Assembly (NCBI RefSeq): GCF_022835695.1
Contig: NZ_BQUV01000008.1
Coordinates: forward strand, 310,001 to 374,000
DNA: 64,000 bases
Direction of reading: 5' to 3'
Source of the DNA: Bradyrhizobium sp. Ce-3
Lineage (GTDB): Bacteria > Pseudomonadota > Alphaproteobacteria > Rhizobiales > Xanthobacteraceae
In this document: piece by piece, positions 51,288 to 60,736 of the stretch
Layout: each line of letters opens with the position of its first letter
Position numbering within the stretch: position 1 is the first letter of the stretch
Notes under the pieces: model-generated
Told to the model about the DNA's origin: nothing
The model's input: the letters and a program-made list of their open reading frames with translations, nothing else
Databases searched by the model: none
Made by a program: the position numbers and the translations under genes

Positions 51288-53024
51288 TCAGCGCGGCAGC
51301 AGGTTGGTCTTGGCGAGATCGACCACCTCGTCGCCGCGGCCGCTCATCACGGCGCGCAGCACCCACAGGCTGAAGCCCTTGACCTGCTCCAGCGTGATGG
51401 TCGGCGGCATCGACAGTTCCTGGGTCGCGGTGACGACGTCGAGCACCGCCGGGCCATCATGCGCGAGCACGTCGCGGATCGCGCCCTCGAGCTCGCCGGG
51501 ATCCTCCACCCTGACGCCGTGAATACCCATCGCGCGGGCCATCGCCGCGAAATCCGGATTCTTCAGATCGACCCCGGTCTCGATGAAGCCGGCCGCCTTC
51601 ATCTCCAGCGCCACGAAGCCGAGCACGCTGTTGTTGAAGATCACGACCTTCACCGGCAACTTGGCCTGGGTCAGCGTGATCAGATCGCCCATCAGCATGG
51701 CAAAGCCGCCGTCGCCGGACATCGACACCACTTGCCGTCCCGGCTGCGCCGCCTGCGCGCCGATCGCATGCGCCATCGCATTGGCCATCGAGCCGTGCAC
51801 CCAGGAGCCGACCAGCCGGCGGCGGCCATTCATTTTCAGGTAGCGCGCGGCCCAGATCGTCGGCGTGCCGACGTCGGCGGTGAACACCGCGTCCTCGCTC
51901 GCCTGCTCGCTGAGCAGCCGCGCCAGATATTGCGGATGGATCGGTTTCTGGCCCAGCTTGCCGCGGGCGAGATCGTCGAGCCCGGCGCGGGCGTCTTTGT
52001 AATGCGCGAGGCTGGCGTCGAGGAACTTGCGATCGGTCTTCGGATTCAGCTTCGGCAGCAGCGCGGCGATGGTCTCGCCGACGTCGCCGACGATGCCGAG
52101 GTCGAGCTTGCAGCGACGGCCGAGATTTTCCGGGCGGAGATCGACCTGGGCGATGTTGATGCCGGTCGGGAAGAACTGCTTGTAGGGAAAGTCGGTACCC
52201 AGCATCAGCAGCACGTCGCAGCCATGCATGGCGGCATAGCCGGAAGAGAAGCCGATGAAGCCCGTCATCCCGACGTCGTAGGGATTGTCGTACTCGACAT
52301 ATTCCTTGCCGCCGAGCGCATGCACGATCGGGCTCTTCAGCGTCTCGGCGAGCTTGAGCAGGCCGTCATGCGCACCGGCGCAGCCGCGGCCGCAGAACAG
52401 CGTGACGCGCCTTGCGCCATTGAGCAGCGCGGCCAGCGCGTTCAGTTCGGCGTCGGCCGGGCGTACCACCGGCACCGGCGGCAGCAGGCCGGCATTCGGC
52501 GCGATGTCGCGCTTCGGCGCCGTCCGCATCGCGACGTCGCCCGGCAGCACCAGGACGGCGACGCCGCGCTTGCCGACCGCGGCACGGATCGCGTTCTCCA
52601 GCATGTAGGGCAGCTGCGCCGGATCCGACACCAGTTCGCAATAATGGCTGCATTCGCGGAACAGGTCCTGCGGATGGGTTTCCTGGAAATAGCCGCCGCC
52701 GATCTCGGCTGACGGAATCTGCGCCGCGATCGCCAGCACCGGCGTGCGGCTGCGATGCGCGTCGAACAGGCCGTTGATGAGATGCAGATTGCCCGGGCCG
52801 CAGGAGCCGGCACACACCGCAAGCTCTCCCGTGATCTGGGATTCGGCGGCGGCGGCGAACGCCGCCACCTCTTCGTGGCGCACATGCAGCCAGTCGATCG
52901 TCCCGCGCTTGCGCAACGCCTCGGTCAGGCCGTTGAGACTGTCGCCGACGACACCGTAGATGCGCTTCACACCGGCCTGGGCAAGGGTTTCGGCGATGAG
53001 GTCGGCGATGTTGTCGATCCGCAT
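51288..53024 (-). CDS. poxB: pyruvate dehydrogenase (quinone)/pyruvate oxidase-like ThDP enzyme
   Basis: A 578-residue thiamine-diphosphate enzyme with three domains. N-terminal: [40 protein letters not shown] with the catalytic Glu. Middle: FAD/nucleotide-type domain with [21 protein letters not shown]-terminal: the ThDP motif [20 protein letters not shown] and [20 protein letters not shown]. PoxB oxidises pyruvate to acetate and CO2 with ubiquinone as acceptor. A short C-terminal end ([20 protein letters not shown]) resembles the membrane-binding helix of E. coli PoxB. Acetolactate synthase-type alternatives are less likely, as the sequence lacks their pattern. Confidence 0.9.
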   Translation of the reverse strand: MRIDNIADLIAETLAQAGVKRIYGVVGDSLNGLTEALRKRGTIDWLHVRHEEVAAFAAAAESQITGELAVCAGSCGPGNLHLINGLFDAHRSRTPVLAIAAQIPSAEIGGGYFQETHPQDLFRECSHYCELVSDPAQLPYMLENAIRAAVGKRGVAVLVLPGDVAMRTAPKRDIAPNAGLLPPVPVVRPADAELNALAALLNGARRVTLFCGRGCAGAHDGLLKLAETLKSPIVHALGGKEYVEYDNPYDVGMTGFIGFSSGYAAMHGCDVLLMLGTDFPYKQFFPTGINIAQVDLRPENLGRRCKLDLGIVGDVGETIAALLPKLNPKTDRKFLDASLAHYKDARAGLDDLARGKLGQKPIHPQYLARLLSEQASEDAVFTADVGTPTIWAARYLKMNGRRRLVGSWVHGSMANAMAHAIGAQAAQPGRQVVSMSGDGGFAMLMGDLITLTQAKLPVKVVIFNNSVLGFVALEMKAAGFIETGVDLKNPDFAAMARAMGIHGVRVEDPGELEGAIRDVLAHDGPAVLDVVTATQELSMPPTITLEQVKGFSLWVLRAVMSGRGDEVVDLAKTNLLPR

Positions 53025-53107
53025 GGGGCTTGTCCTTTGGGTGAGATCTGTAGAACCGCGCGGCCGCATGATGTTCGGCAGGATGCAACCGCGCAAGCCT
53101 CACCGGA

Positions 53108-54091
53108 TCACAGATTCGCGGGTGCGATCTTGTCCGCTGTTGCTGCCGGTTGGATCGGCCTGCCGGCCATCAACTCGATCTCGGATGCCACAAGATCGGG
53201 TGCGGCATACTGCACCATGTGGCCGACGCCGGGCAGCACGATGAGCTTCGCGTTCGGCGCCGTCGCGGCAAGCGGCCGCGAATGGATGCCGGTCGAGACC
53301 GTCTTGTCGACGTCGCCCGAAATGATCGTGACCTGTGCCGCGATTTCCGCATAACGCGGGGCCTGCGCGACCACCGCAGCCTTCAGCGTGACGAGGTCGC
53401 GCGCATTGGCGATGAATTCGTGCGGCCGCAGCAGGAGCAACGTCTCGCTGTCGCGGATAAAATCGTCCGGCATCGGCTGCGGCGCGAACACGCCGCGGGC
53501 GCCCGAATTGGCGATGAGATAACCGAGCGGCAGCGTGACGGTGTGCGCCAGCAACGGGCCGATCAGCGGCGTCGAGATCACGTCATTGGTGCGGCCGGCG
53601 CCGCCACGCCAGGGATAGGCGACGGGCGCGAGCAGCACGAGGCCCGCGACACGATCCGGATGATCGAGTGCCATGCGCAGGGCGAGCGCCCCGGCCCAGG
53701 AATGCGCCACCACGATCGCCCGGTCGACGCCGATCTTGGTCAGCGCCTCCACGATCATGCGGCCCTGGATCGCCGGCGTCGAATCCGCAACGCGCTCGCG
53801 CGTGCTCCAGCCGTGGCCCGGCCGGTCGATCAGGATCACCCGCCTCGTTTTGGCAATGCGATCGCCGAGCGGCTGCATCGCTCGCAGATTGGAGCTTGCG
53901 CCATGCAGCATCACGACCGGCGGCCCCGCGGCATCGCGCGGGCCGAGCTCGACCACATGCAGCCGCGCGCCGGCCACATCGACCATGCGGCCCCGTGGCG
54001 GAAAGGCACGCTGGATCAGCTGGACGCCGAGCTGTGTCGCCAGCGCCAGCGCCAACCCTGCAGCCGCCAGCGCAATAATCGCAATCAACAT
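53108..54091 (-). CDS. alpha/beta hydrolase with N-terminal membrane anchor
   Basis: A 327-residue hydrolase. The N-terminal IAIIALAAAGLALALATQLG is a signal-anchor. The catalytic core shows VVMLHGASSNLRAMQPLGDR, VILIDRPGHGWSTR, the nucleophile elbow IVVAHSWAGALALRMALDHP (Ser in HSWAG), an acid at ISGDVDKTVS and LPGVGHMVQYAAPDLV (His). The GHGWS-type motif suits lipase/esterase or haloalkane-type hydrolases. Substrate unknown. The ATG at 54091 gives the anchor at the very N-terminus. Confidence 0.88.
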   Translation of the reverse strand: MLIAIIALAAAGLALALATQLGVQLIQRAFPPRGRMVDVAGARLHVVELGPRDAAGPPVVMLHGASSNLRAMQPLGDRIAKTRRVILIDRPGHGWSTRERVADSTPAIQGRMIVEALTKIGVDRAIVVAHSWAGALALRMALDHPDRVAGLVLLAPVAYPWRGGAGRTNDVISTPLIGPLLAHTVTLPLGYLIANSGARGVFAPQPMPDDFIRDSETLLLLRPHEFIANARDLVTLKAAVVAQAPRYAEIAAQVTIISGDVDKTVSTGIHSRPLAATAPNAKLIVLPGVGHMVQYAAPDLVASEIELMAGRPIQPAATADKIAPANL

Positions 54092-54445
54092 CGAAGGGGT
54101 CCGGAAGATCCTGGGTAGTTGAAGTGTTCTGGGCACCTGAAATTTACGACGAAGCCGAACCAAGGTTTCGCATGAATTTGGCCCCTGCCCGGGCATGCTC
54201 TTGTTCGGAAAGCCAATTGTCGATTTCCCGGCTCCCACCCCGGCGCGGAGTTGTCCACAATGCGCCCAGCCTGTGGATAGCGGGTTCATCCCACCGTCAT
54301 TAGTAATTCCATAGATTGCCGGTGGCAATTTCGCCATCAGACGCGGGGCTACATCCAGACCGGGACGCGATCGGACTTGTACACGAGATTCACAGGAACC
54401 CGCGTCCGCACGACGAGTTCAACGGGAAGTAATCGGAGGAGTACC
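54092..54445. other. 354-base gap between hydrolase and small protein
   Basis: No gene seen. Composition is less GC-rich around 54140-54320. The end holds AATCGGAGGAGTACC, a strong ribosome site for the next gene. Confidence 0.5.
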
Positions 54446-54622
54446 ATGATTTCCGACCCTAGCGATGCGGCCATCGACCAGATCGTGGCGAGTTGCAATG
54501 GCGACCTGCGCGGCGCCCTGAAGGCATTGTTGCTCGTGAACGAGCACCTGGAGGCGGAGCTTCAGCAGTTCTATGCTGCCATCGCCCAGGACAGTGCGTC
54601 CCGCGGCAAGTTCCTGCACTAG
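54446..54622 (+). CDS. conserved 58-residue cytoplasmic protein
   Basis: Begins MISDPSDAAIDQIVASCNGD and continues LRGALKALLLVNEHLEAELQ, QFYAAIAQDSASRGKFLH. It is a short acidic helical protein without signal or membrane segment. Similar small proteins (DPSDAAIDQ...NGDLRGALKAL...NEHLE) occur in Bradyrhizobium; role unknown. GGAGGAG stands 6 bases before the ATG, strong support for translation. Confidence 0.75.
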   Translation: MISDPSDAAIDQIVASCNGDLRGALKALLLVNEHLEAELQQFYAAIAQDSASRGKFLH

Positions 54623-54721
54623 TCTCCTGCGCCGGACCGTATCGCGAGCAAGCACCAAGCTCGCGAGCAACGTGCCCTCTCGCGTCCATCGGATCGCGTC
54701 CGCGACCAATCGTACGCAAAA

Positions 54722-55393
54722 TCAGATGTCGCGGCCTTCGACCTTCTCGGTCAGCTGCTTGACGATCTGCGGCACCTTCTCGAGGTAGGGATCGACAGCC
54801 AGCGCCTTGCGGAAGGCGTCCAGCGCGCGTTTGTCGTCGCCCATGTCCTGCATGATCATGCCGACGCCTGCCAGCGCACCGAAATGGCGGGGCTCGCGGG
54901 TCAAGACCTGTTGCAGGTCCCCCAGCGAACGGACGTAGTCGTTCTTCAGGTAGTAGATCGTCGCGCGCCGATTCCAGGCCTCGACATAGTCGGGCCGGAG
55001 CTTGATCACCGCGTCCAGCAGCTTCAACGCCACATCGACATTCTGGGCCTCGAGCGCGGCCTTGGCGCGCACCATCAGCAGCGCTGCGGTATCGCTCGGG
55101 GTTTGCAGCCACAGCGCCCAGATCCGCGCCTCGACATGACGGGCGCTGTCCTCATCGGGCGCGGCCTTCAGCGCGCCGAACAGGAAATCCAGCCCGCGGG
55201 TGCGATCGGCCGGAACCTTTGGCAGCTTGGTCGGGGCTTCCGGAAGCTTTTTCTGGGCCCTGGGCGGCGGGACCACCCGCGGATCATCCTGCGCAGCGGC
55301 GGCGACAGGCAAAGTCAAAACAGCTCCGGCCAGAAGCGCGGCGATCAGGATCGCCAGCCGGCGGTTGCCAAGTCCAAGGAAGTTGAATCCCAT
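54722..55393 (-). CDS. exported TPR-repeat protein
   Basis: A 223-residue protein with a signal peptide (RRLAILIAALLAGAVLTLPV...AAAAQ) followed by a Pro-rich segment. About four tetratricopeptide repeats follow: LDFLFGALKAAPDEDSARHV, ALLMVRAKAALEAQNVDVAL, PDYVEAWNRRATIYYLKNDY, PRHFGALAGVGMIMQDMGDD with KRALDAFRKALAVDPYLEKV. It is probably periplasmic and mediates protein contacts. Common in Rhizobiales as a lone gene of unknown role. Confidence 0.88.
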   Translation of the reverse strand: MGFNFLGLGNRRLAILIAALLAGAVLTLPVAAAAQDDPRVVPPPRAQKKLPEAPTKLPKVPADRTRGLDFLFGALKAAPDEDSARHVEARIWALWLQTPSDTAALLMVRAKAALEAQNVDVALKLLDAVIKLRPDYVEAWNRRATIYYLKNDYVRSLGDLQQVLTREPRHFGALAGVGMIMQDMGDDKRALDAFRKALAVDPYLEKVPQIVKQLTEKVEGRDI

Positions 55394-55518
55394 GGACGAA
55401 CTCTAGACGCACAACGCCGCACTGCAAAGCAGCGCGGCGTCAAAGACCTGTGAAGGACAAGACCTGTGAAGGAAAAGTCGGAATCAGCCGGCGATCCGCG
55501 CGGGATCAGCCTGCTCGA

Positions 55519-55644
55519 TCAACCCTGGCGCGCCTTGAAGCGGCGCTGGACCTTGTTGATCACGTAGACGCGGCCCTTGCGGCGGACCAGACGGTTGTTG
55601 CGATGGCGGCCGCGCAGCGACTTCAGCGAGTTACGGACCTTCAT
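55519..55644 (-). CDS. rpmJ: 50S ribosomal protein bL36
   Basis: A 41-residue basic protein: [20 protein letters not shown] then [21 protein letters not shown]. This is the zinc-less 41-residue alphaproteobacterial form of bL36 (no Cys or His ligands of the short form). It is monocistronic and preceded by a recognisable promoter. The rest of the upstream gap is shared with the divergent amidohydrolase. Confidence 0.95.
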   Translation of the reverse strand: MKVRNSLKSLRGRHRNNRLVRRKGRVYVINKVQRRFKARQG

Positions 55645-55758
55645 GGGACAATCCTGTTACTTCGAAAGGCCCGTGTTGGAGGCCGTACCTGATCAATGCC
55701 GAAAGCTGGCAAAATGGGATTTATCCCGACAAGCGGCCTACCGCCCGGGACGGGGCGG

Positions 55759-55788
55759 GTTCTAAGCCATCGGACCGTTAAATGTCAA
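55759..55788 (-). promoter_or_regulatory. promoter candidate for rpmJ
   Basis: On the minus strand TTGACA (55788-55783), an 18-base spacer, TAGAAC (55764-55759). Transcription would start near 55752, giving a leader of about 108 bases. The remainder of the 55645-56119 gap holds no gene; an AT-rich stretch with TATAAT at 56071-56076 probably belongs to the amidohydrolase promoter. Confidence 0.5.
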
Positions 55789-56119
55789 CCGAGATGGGCC
55801 GGTTTTCGACCATACCCTGCCGCGGAATTGGCGCGCGCCGCCAAGCCACTCCATTGAGATCGCTTCGGAAACGGCGGCGGTGGCGATGATCCGTAGCAAG
55901 ACCCCGCCGCACTGTCGCGACGGATGAGGGTTTCATCGCGGCCGAATCGGCCCCCCGGGGTCCCGGTATCCCGTGTCCGCCGACCAAACGGGACTTCGCG
56001 ACCGAATGGAGCGCCGGCCGCGTGCGGGTGCCTTCCAGCCTTCAGGCCGCTTGCGAAGATCGTTATATAGTATAATTATTTTCCATCACCAACAACCACG
56101 CCGCCCCGGGGAAGCCGCA

Positions 56120-57004
56120 ATGCCCAAGCTCAAACTGCCTGATATCGAAAAGGTCGTAGCGATCGACATCCACACCCATGCCGAGGAACCGTGCGGCATG
56201 CATGGCGACGACGGCTATGACGATTTCCAGGCGCAGATGGCCGACTATTTCAAGTCGCCGCACCAGCATCCGCCGACCGTGCCGGAGACCGCGGCGTATT
56301 ACCGCGCCAAGAACATCGCCGCGGTGATCTTCCCGGTCGACGCCGAACGCGAGACCGGCTTCCGCCGCTACAAAAATGAGGAGATGCTGGAGATCGCCTC
56401 CGATCATCTCGACGTGCTGATCCCGTTCGTCTCGATCGATCCGCACAAGGGCAAGCTCGGCGTGCGCGAGGCGCGCAAGCTGATCGAGGACTACGGCGTC
56501 CGCGGCTTCAAATTCCATCCGACCATGCAGGGCTTCTATGCTAACGACCGCATGGCCTATCCGCTCTATGAGGCGATCAATGAGGGCGGCGCGATCGCGC
56601 TGTTCCACACCGGCCAGACCGGCGTCGGCTCGGGCATGCCGGGCGGCATGGGGATGCGGCTGAAATATTCCAACCCGATGTACATGGACGACGTCGCGGC
56701 GGATTTTCCCGACCTCAAGATCATCCTCGCGCATCCCTCCTTCCCCTGGCAGGAAGAGGCGCTGTCGGTCGCGACCCACAAGCCGAACGTCTATATCGAC
56801 CTGTCCGGCTGGTCGCCGAAATATTTCCCGCCGATCCTGGTGCGCTACATCAACTCGATTTTGCAGGACAAGATGCTGTTCGGCTCGGACTGGCCGGTGA
56901 TCACACCGGACCGCTGGCTCGCCGATTTTGCAGAACTCGACATCCGCGAGGAGATCCGCCCCAAGGTCCTGAAGGCCAACGCGCGCAAGATTTTGGGGAT
57001 TTAG
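56120..57004 (+). CDS. amidohydrolase 2 family protein (metal-dependent hydrolase/decarboxylase)
   Basis: A 294-residue TIM-barrel enzyme. It has the N-terminal metal pair in AIDIHTHAEEPCGMHGDDG, VRGFKFHPTMQGFYANDRMA, IALFHTGQTGVGSGMPGGMG, IILAHPSFPWQEEALSVATH and the closing MLFGSDWPVITPDRWLADF with the catalytic Asp. The family includes ACMS decarboxylase, 2,6-dihydroxybenzoate decarboxylase and 4-oxalomesaconate hydratase-like enzymes; the substrate cannot be chosen here. The ATG at 56120 follows GGGGAAGCCGCA. Confidence 0.9.
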   Translation: MPKLKLPDIEKVVAIDIHTHAEEPCGMHGDDGYDDFQAQMADYFKSPHQHPPTVPETAAYYRAKNIAAVIFPVDAERETGFRRYKNEEMLEIASDHLDVLIPFVSIDPHKGKLGVREARKLIEDYGVRGFKFHPTMQGFYANDRMAYPLYEAINEGGAIALFHTGQTGVGSGMPGGMGMRLKYSNPMYMDDVAADFPDLKIILAHPSFPWQEEALSVATHKPNVYIDLSGWSPKYFPPILVRYINSILQDKMLFGSDWPVITPDRWLADFAELDIREEIRPKVLKANARKILGI

Positions 57005-57005
57005 G

Positions 57006-57108
57006 GCATGATCCGGAAAAGTGTGAAGCGGTTTTCCGGGAAGATCATGCCCAAATTCAAATAAAGAGATGAGATCATGATGCGATTCCGTGGAAGCGCA
57101 TCATGATC
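57006..57108. repeat. intergenic repeat, family G (GCATGATCCGGAAAA type) with second hairpin
   Basis: First part: GCATGATCCGGAAAAGTGTG with the inverted GTTTTCCGGGAAGATCATGC (ends at 57050). Second part: perfect arms GATCATGATGCG (57073-57084) and CGCATCATGATC (57097-57108). The GATCCGGAAAAGTGTGAAGC sequence is a well-known dispersed repeat in Bradyrhizobium. It begins two bases after the amidohydrolase stop. Confidence 0.85.
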
Positions 57109-57148
57109 TAAGGGAGTATCATCGGCCGCACGCTTGCGGGGGCGGCCG

Positions 57149-57991
57149 ATGACGAACCGGGCCGGACTTGCCACCCTCCTCGCCGTGCTCCTGGTCGGGA
57201 GCGCGGGCGGCAAGCCTGCGGCGGCGGCCGATGCACCTGCCGCTTTGGTCGAGTTCGAAAGCCCGCTCAGCAACGCGCAGCCACTGCAGGGCCTGTTGCG
57301 GCGGCCGGAGCGACCGGGTCTCCTGCCCGCCGTGGTGTTGCTGCATGGCTGCAGCGGGCAATGGCGAGAACTCGATGAACGCTGGGGCAAACGGCTCGCG
57401 GCCTGGGGCTATGTCACGCTCACCGTGGACCGGTTCGGCCCGCGTGGCATCAGCGACACCTGCACCGGCGGTGTCCCGGCCGCAACGGTTCACGACGCCT
57501 ATCGCGCGCTGAGCTTCCTGACCCAGCAATCCCTGGTCGATCCGGCACGCATTGCCGTGATCGGCTTCTCGCAAGGCGGATGGCTTGCGCTGCTCTCGGT
57601 CGAGCGCGGCGCGATCGAGGTCAACGCGACGGAAAAATTCCGCGCTGCCGTCGCCTTCTATCCGCGCTGCCTCGGCATCAAGGGCGACATGACCGTGCCG
57701 ACCCTGATCATGGTCGGCGAACTCGACGACTGGACGCCGGCGCAAGAGTGCCGAAACCTGGCGGAAGGCCGTGACGATGACGGCATCTCGCGGCAGCAGG
57801 GCCTTGGCTATCCGATCGAACTGATCGTCTATCCGGGCGCCCATCACGATTTTGACGTGCCGCAATATCGCACGCCGGCGCAGATGCTCAGTCATCACCT
57901 CGAATTCAACGAGGCCGCCCGGGACCAATCCGTCGACGCACTCAGGAAATTCCTGTATTCGACGATCGGCGGGCAAGAGAGATCACAATGA
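57149..57991 (+). CDS. exported dienelactone hydrolase family protein
   Basis: A 280-residue secreted hydrolase. The signal peptide is MTNRAGLATLLAVLLVGSAG... to KPAAAA. The core has AVVLLHGCSGQWRELDERWG, VTLTVDRFGPRG, the elbow IAVIGFSQGGWLALLS with Ser141, acid at GELDDW and PGAHHDFDV with His233. It is a paralogue of the protein at 6077-6904 but has an intact nucleophile. It overlaps the haloacid dehalogenase start by 4 bases. A 9-base inverted repeat (ATCGGCCGC/GCGGCCGAT, 57121-57150) flanks the ribosome site GGGGGCGG. Confidence 0.88.
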   Translation: MTNRAGLATLLAVLLVGSAGGKPAAAADAPAALVEFESPLSNAQPLQGLLRRPERPGLLPAVVLLHGCSGQWRELDERWGKRLAAWGYVTLTVDRFGPRGISDTCTGGVPAATVHDAYRALSFLTQQSLVDPARIAVIGFSQGGWLALLSVERGAIEVNATEKFRAAVAFYPRCLGIKGDMTVPTLIMVGELDDWTPAQECRNLAEGRDDDGISRQQGLGYPIELIVYPGAHHDFDVPQYRTPAQMLSHHLEFNEAARDQSVDALRKFLYSTIGGQERSQ

Positions 57992-58731
57992 CAATCAAGG
58001 CAATCGTCTTCGACGCCTACGGCACGCTCTACGATGTCCAGTCGGTGGCCGAAATCACCGAGGATGCGTTCCCCGGCTATGGCGACATCATCACCCAGGT
58101 CTGGCGCCTCAAGCAGCTCGAATATTCCTGGCTGCGCACGCTGATGCGGCGCTACCAGGATTTCGCTGTCGCGACCCGCGACTCCCTCGGCTACACGCTG
58201 CGCTGTCTCGGCCTGCAATATGACGAAGCGACCTTCGCGCGCATCATCGACAAGTATCAGCATCTCGCGCTGTATCCGGATGCGGTTGCGGCGCTCGAGG
58301 CGATGAAGGACAAGAAGCTCGCGATCCTCTCCAACGGCAGCCCTGCCATGCTGAACGCGCTGGTGCGCAATTCGGGGCTCGACCGCCTGCTCGATGCGAC
58401 CATCAGCGTCGATGCGCACAAGGTGTTCAAGCCGGCGCCTGAGGCCTACACGCTGATCGAGGAGGTGCTGAAAGTACCGCCCGCGGAGGTGTTGTTCATC
58501 TCCTCCAATCCATGGGACGCCTGCGGCGCCAAGTCATTTGGACTCAATGTCGCCTGGATCGAGCGGGTGACGCCGGAGGCGATGGCGCTGGCCTGCGTCG
58601 AAAGCGAGACGGTCGCCCCATTGACGATGTTCAAGGCCCTGCGTACCCAGATGGACGAGCTCGGCGTCGTGCCCGATCACCGGATCCACGGTCTGTCCGA
58701 GCTGCCTGCCCTGGTGTCCGCCAGATCCTGA
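57988..58731 (+). CDS. haloacid dehalogenase, type II (HAD superfamily)
   Basis: A 247-residue HAD enzyme: IKAIVFDAYGTLYDVQSVAE with nucleophile Asp9, AILSNGSPAMLNALVRNSGL with the Ser/Asn loop, HKVFKPAPEAYTLIEEVLKV with Lys, and FISSNPWDACGAKSFGLNVA. The SSNxWDAxGA motif is specific to L-2-haloacid dehalogenases, which convert 2-haloacids to 2-hydroxyacids. The product class (for example glycolate or lactate) would feed GlcDEF, though the genes are 7 kb apart. Overlaps the hydrolase upstream. Confidence 0.92.
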   Translation: MTIKAIVFDAYGTLYDVQSVAEITEDAFPGYGDIITQVWRLKQLEYSWLRTLMRRYQDFAVATRDSLGYTLRCLGLQYDEATFARIIDKYQHLALYPDAVAALEAMKDKKLAILSNGSPAMLNALVRNSGLDRLLDATISVDAHKVFKPAPEAYTLIEEVLKVPPAEVLFISSNPWDACGAKSFGLNVAWIERVTPEAMALACVESETVAPLTMFKALRTQMDELGVVPDHRIHGLSELPALVSARS

Positions 58732-58751
58732 CGAGCAAGGTCCTGAATAGT

Positions 58752-59237
58752 ATGAGCCTCGAGTCCGTCCGCGCCTTCTTCGCCGAGAAGGCGCCCGATA
58801 TCACCGTGATCGAATCCGCCGTGAGCTCCGCGACCGTCGCGCTGGCGGCGGAGGCCTATGGCGTCGAGCCGGCGCGGATCGCCAAGACGCTGAGCCTGCG
58901 GGTCGGCGATCGCGTGGTGCTGATCGTCGCCGCCGGCACGTCGCGCATGGACAACAAGAAGGTCAAGGCGGCCTTCGGCGGCAAGCCGAAGATGCTCGGC
59001 CTCGACGAGGTCGCCGACATCACCGGCCACGAGGTCGGCGGCGTCTGCCCGTTCGGGCTGAAGACGCCGCTGCCGGTCTATTGCGACGTGTCGCTGAAGG
59101 CATTCGACGTCGTGGTGCCGGCCGCGGGCTCGACCCACAGCGCGGTGCGCATCACGCCAGACAGAATGGCGGAATTGACCGCGGCCGAATGGGTCGATGT
59201 CTGCGAAGTCAAGGCTCCGACAGAGGTCGGCGCCTAG
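58752..59237 (+). CDS. YbaK/EbsC family aminoacyl-tRNA editing protein
   Basis: A 161-residue protein matching the YbaK/ProX fold: VRAFFAEKAPDITVIESAVS, IAKTLSLRVGDRVVLIVAAG, NKKVKAAFGGKPKMLGLDEV and HEVGGVCPFGLKTPLPVYCD. Members hydrolyse mischarged tRNA such as Cys- or Ala-tRNA-Pro. It follows the dehalogenase after 20 bases and may be in the same transcript. Specificity within the family is not fixed by sequence alone. Confidence 0.9.
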   Translation: MSLESVRAFFAEKAPDITVIESAVSSATVALAAEAYGVEPARIAKTLSLRVGDRVVLIVAAGTSRMDNKKVKAAFGGKPKMLGLDEVADITGHEVGGVCPFGLKTPLPVYCDVSLKAFDVVVPAAGSTHSAVRITPDRMAELTAAEWVDVCEVKAPTEVGA

Positions 59238-59240
59238 CGA

Positions 59241-59615
59241 TTAGTCGTCATCATCGGGCGACGGCCGCGGCGGCGCGACCGGGGCCGGCTGCATCGGCTG
59301 CGGTGCGCGCGGCCGCTGCATCGTCGGCGGCTGCGGTGCGCGGCCCTGCGTCTGCGCCTGCTGTTGCGCATTCGACTCGAACACCGCACGACAGGAACTG
59401 CCGAGCAGCGCGGTGTTCTGCCTGAGGCAGGCGACGATCCGGTTGGTGTCGGGAATCTGATCGCTGCACAAGCGCATCACGTCGGGCGTGCATGCCATCT
59501 GCTGTTCCCACGTTCCGCGATACTCCTGCGATGACGCCGGCGCCGCAGCGCCAAAGACGACGCCAAAGCCGCCGATCGCGATCGCTAAGCTCAGGACAAT
59601 CCGCTGCGTCTGCAT
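59241..59615 (-). CDS. small exported protein with Cys pairs and Pro/Gln tail
   Basis: A 124-residue protein. The signal is IVLSLAIAIGGFGVVFGAAAPASSQ; the folded part is WEQQMACTPDVMRLCSDQIP, DTNRIVACLRQNTALLGSSC RAVF with four cysteines in the C-x7-C ... C-x11-C form of the cysteine-rich-repeat family. The last 45 residues are Pro/Gln-rich and end in DDDD. Function unknown. Convergent with the YbaK gene, 3 bases apart. Confidence 0.75.
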   Translation of the reverse strand: MQTQRIVLSLAIAIGGFGVVFGAAAPASSQEYRGTWEQQMACTPDVMRLCSDQIPDTNRIVACLRQNTALLGSSCRAVFESNAQQQAQTQGRAPQPPTMQRPRAPQPMQPAPVAPPRPSPDDDD

Positions 59616-59746
59616 GCCCAGTGCCCTTATTCGACTAGATTTGATCCGCGCACGCGCGGGTTCCCGCACGGCGATTGCTTCAAACTGGCAAATGAATACG
59701 GCCAAGGATCGTTCTTGCGGACAACTAAATGTGAAGCCGCGGTTCC

Positions 59747-60736
59747 CTACTCGACCTTGCCGATCTTCTTCACCGCCGCGATCAAGCGCGCGCTGTCGTC
59801 TGCAACAAATTTTGAAAACTCCGGCGCGTCCAGATAGGCAACCGGACTGCCGGCGGTCTCGAAGGTCCTGATCACCTCGGGCGCCTTCACCGCATCGGCC
59901 ATCGCCGCGCGGAGCCGCGTCATGATCGGCGCCGGAAGCGCCGACTGCGCGAACAATCCCGCCCAGATGTAGAACTCGACATCCTTGTAGCCGAGCTCCT
60001 TGAAAGTCGGCAGATCGGGAAAGCTCGCGATCCGCTCGGCGCCCCAATTGGCGAGCACGCGCATCTTGCCGTCCTCGACCTGCTGCTTGAGCGTGCCCGG
60101 CGCCGACGCCAGGGCTTGCACGGTGCCCGACAGCAGTGCGGTGAGCGCGGGGCCCGCGCCGCGGAACGGGATATGCAGCAGCTTGATTCCGGCGCTCGCG
60201 GCGAACATCTCCATCGCGACATGCAGCGTGCCGTACGGGCCGGACGAGCCGTAGGGAATCTGTCCCGGGCGCTGCTTCGCATCGTCGACGAACTCCTGCA
60301 GCGTCTTCCAGGGCGCCGAGGCCGGCACAGCCAGCAGCGTCGGGTCGGCGAGCACGCGCGCGACCGGCGCGAACTGCGACACCTCATAGGCAACCGGACG
60401 ATCGAACAGCCGGTCCGCCTCCGGCAGCACCGCGAGCGAGGACAGCGTCATCAGCAGCGTATAGCCGTCGGGCTCGGCGCGGGCGGCCTGCGCGTTGCCG
60501 ATCGATCCGCCGGCGCCGCCGGCACGGTTATCGACGATCACGGGCTTGCCGAGGACGCGCTCGAGCGCCAGCGCCACCGGCCGCGCCGCGAGGTCGGCCT
60601 GGCCGCCGGCCGGAAACGGCACGATCATCGTGATGTTGCGGTTGGGATAAGCAGCTTGTGCAAGCGCGGCGTTGGCGAGCACGCTGTGGGCGAGCGGCAA
60701 AGCGGCGGCAGCGCGCAAAAGTTCGCGGCGGTTCAT
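59747..60736 (-). CDS. tripartite tricarboxylate transporter (Bug/TctC) substrate-binding protein
   Basis: A 329-residue periplasmic binding protein. The leader MNRRELLRAAAALPLAHSVL carries a twin-arginine-like pair; the mature part has ITMIVPFPAGGQADLAARPV, VIVDNRAGGAGGSIGNAQAA, DGYTLLMTLSSLAVLP, LLHIPFRGAGPALTALLSGT and VEFYIWAGLFAQSALPAPIM. Bug proteins usually bind a carboxylate and work with TctA/TctB; these are not encoded here, so it is an orphan of the sort common in beta- and alphaproteobacteria. Ligand unknown. Confidence 0.93.
   Translation of the reverse strand: MNRRELLRAAAALPLAHSVLANAALAQAAYPNRNITMIVPFPAGGQADLAARPVALALERVLGKPVIVDNRAGGAGGSIGNAQAARAEPDGYTLLMTLSSLAVLPEADRLFDRPVAYEVSQFAPVARVLADPTLLAVPASAPWKTLQEFVDDAKQRPGQIPYGSSGPYGTLHVAMEMFAASAGIKLLHIPFRGAGPALTALLSGTVQALASAPGTLKQQVEDGKMRVLANWGAERIASFPDLPTFKELGYKDVEFYIWAGLFAQSALPAPIMTRLRAAMADAVKAPEVIRTFETAGSPVAYLDAPEFSKFVADDSARLIAAVKKIGKVE

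Noticed and set aside
57006-57108. Possible tRNA or small RNA gene after the amidohydrolase
   Set aside because: The two hairpins do not form a cloverleaf and match a dispersed repeat family.
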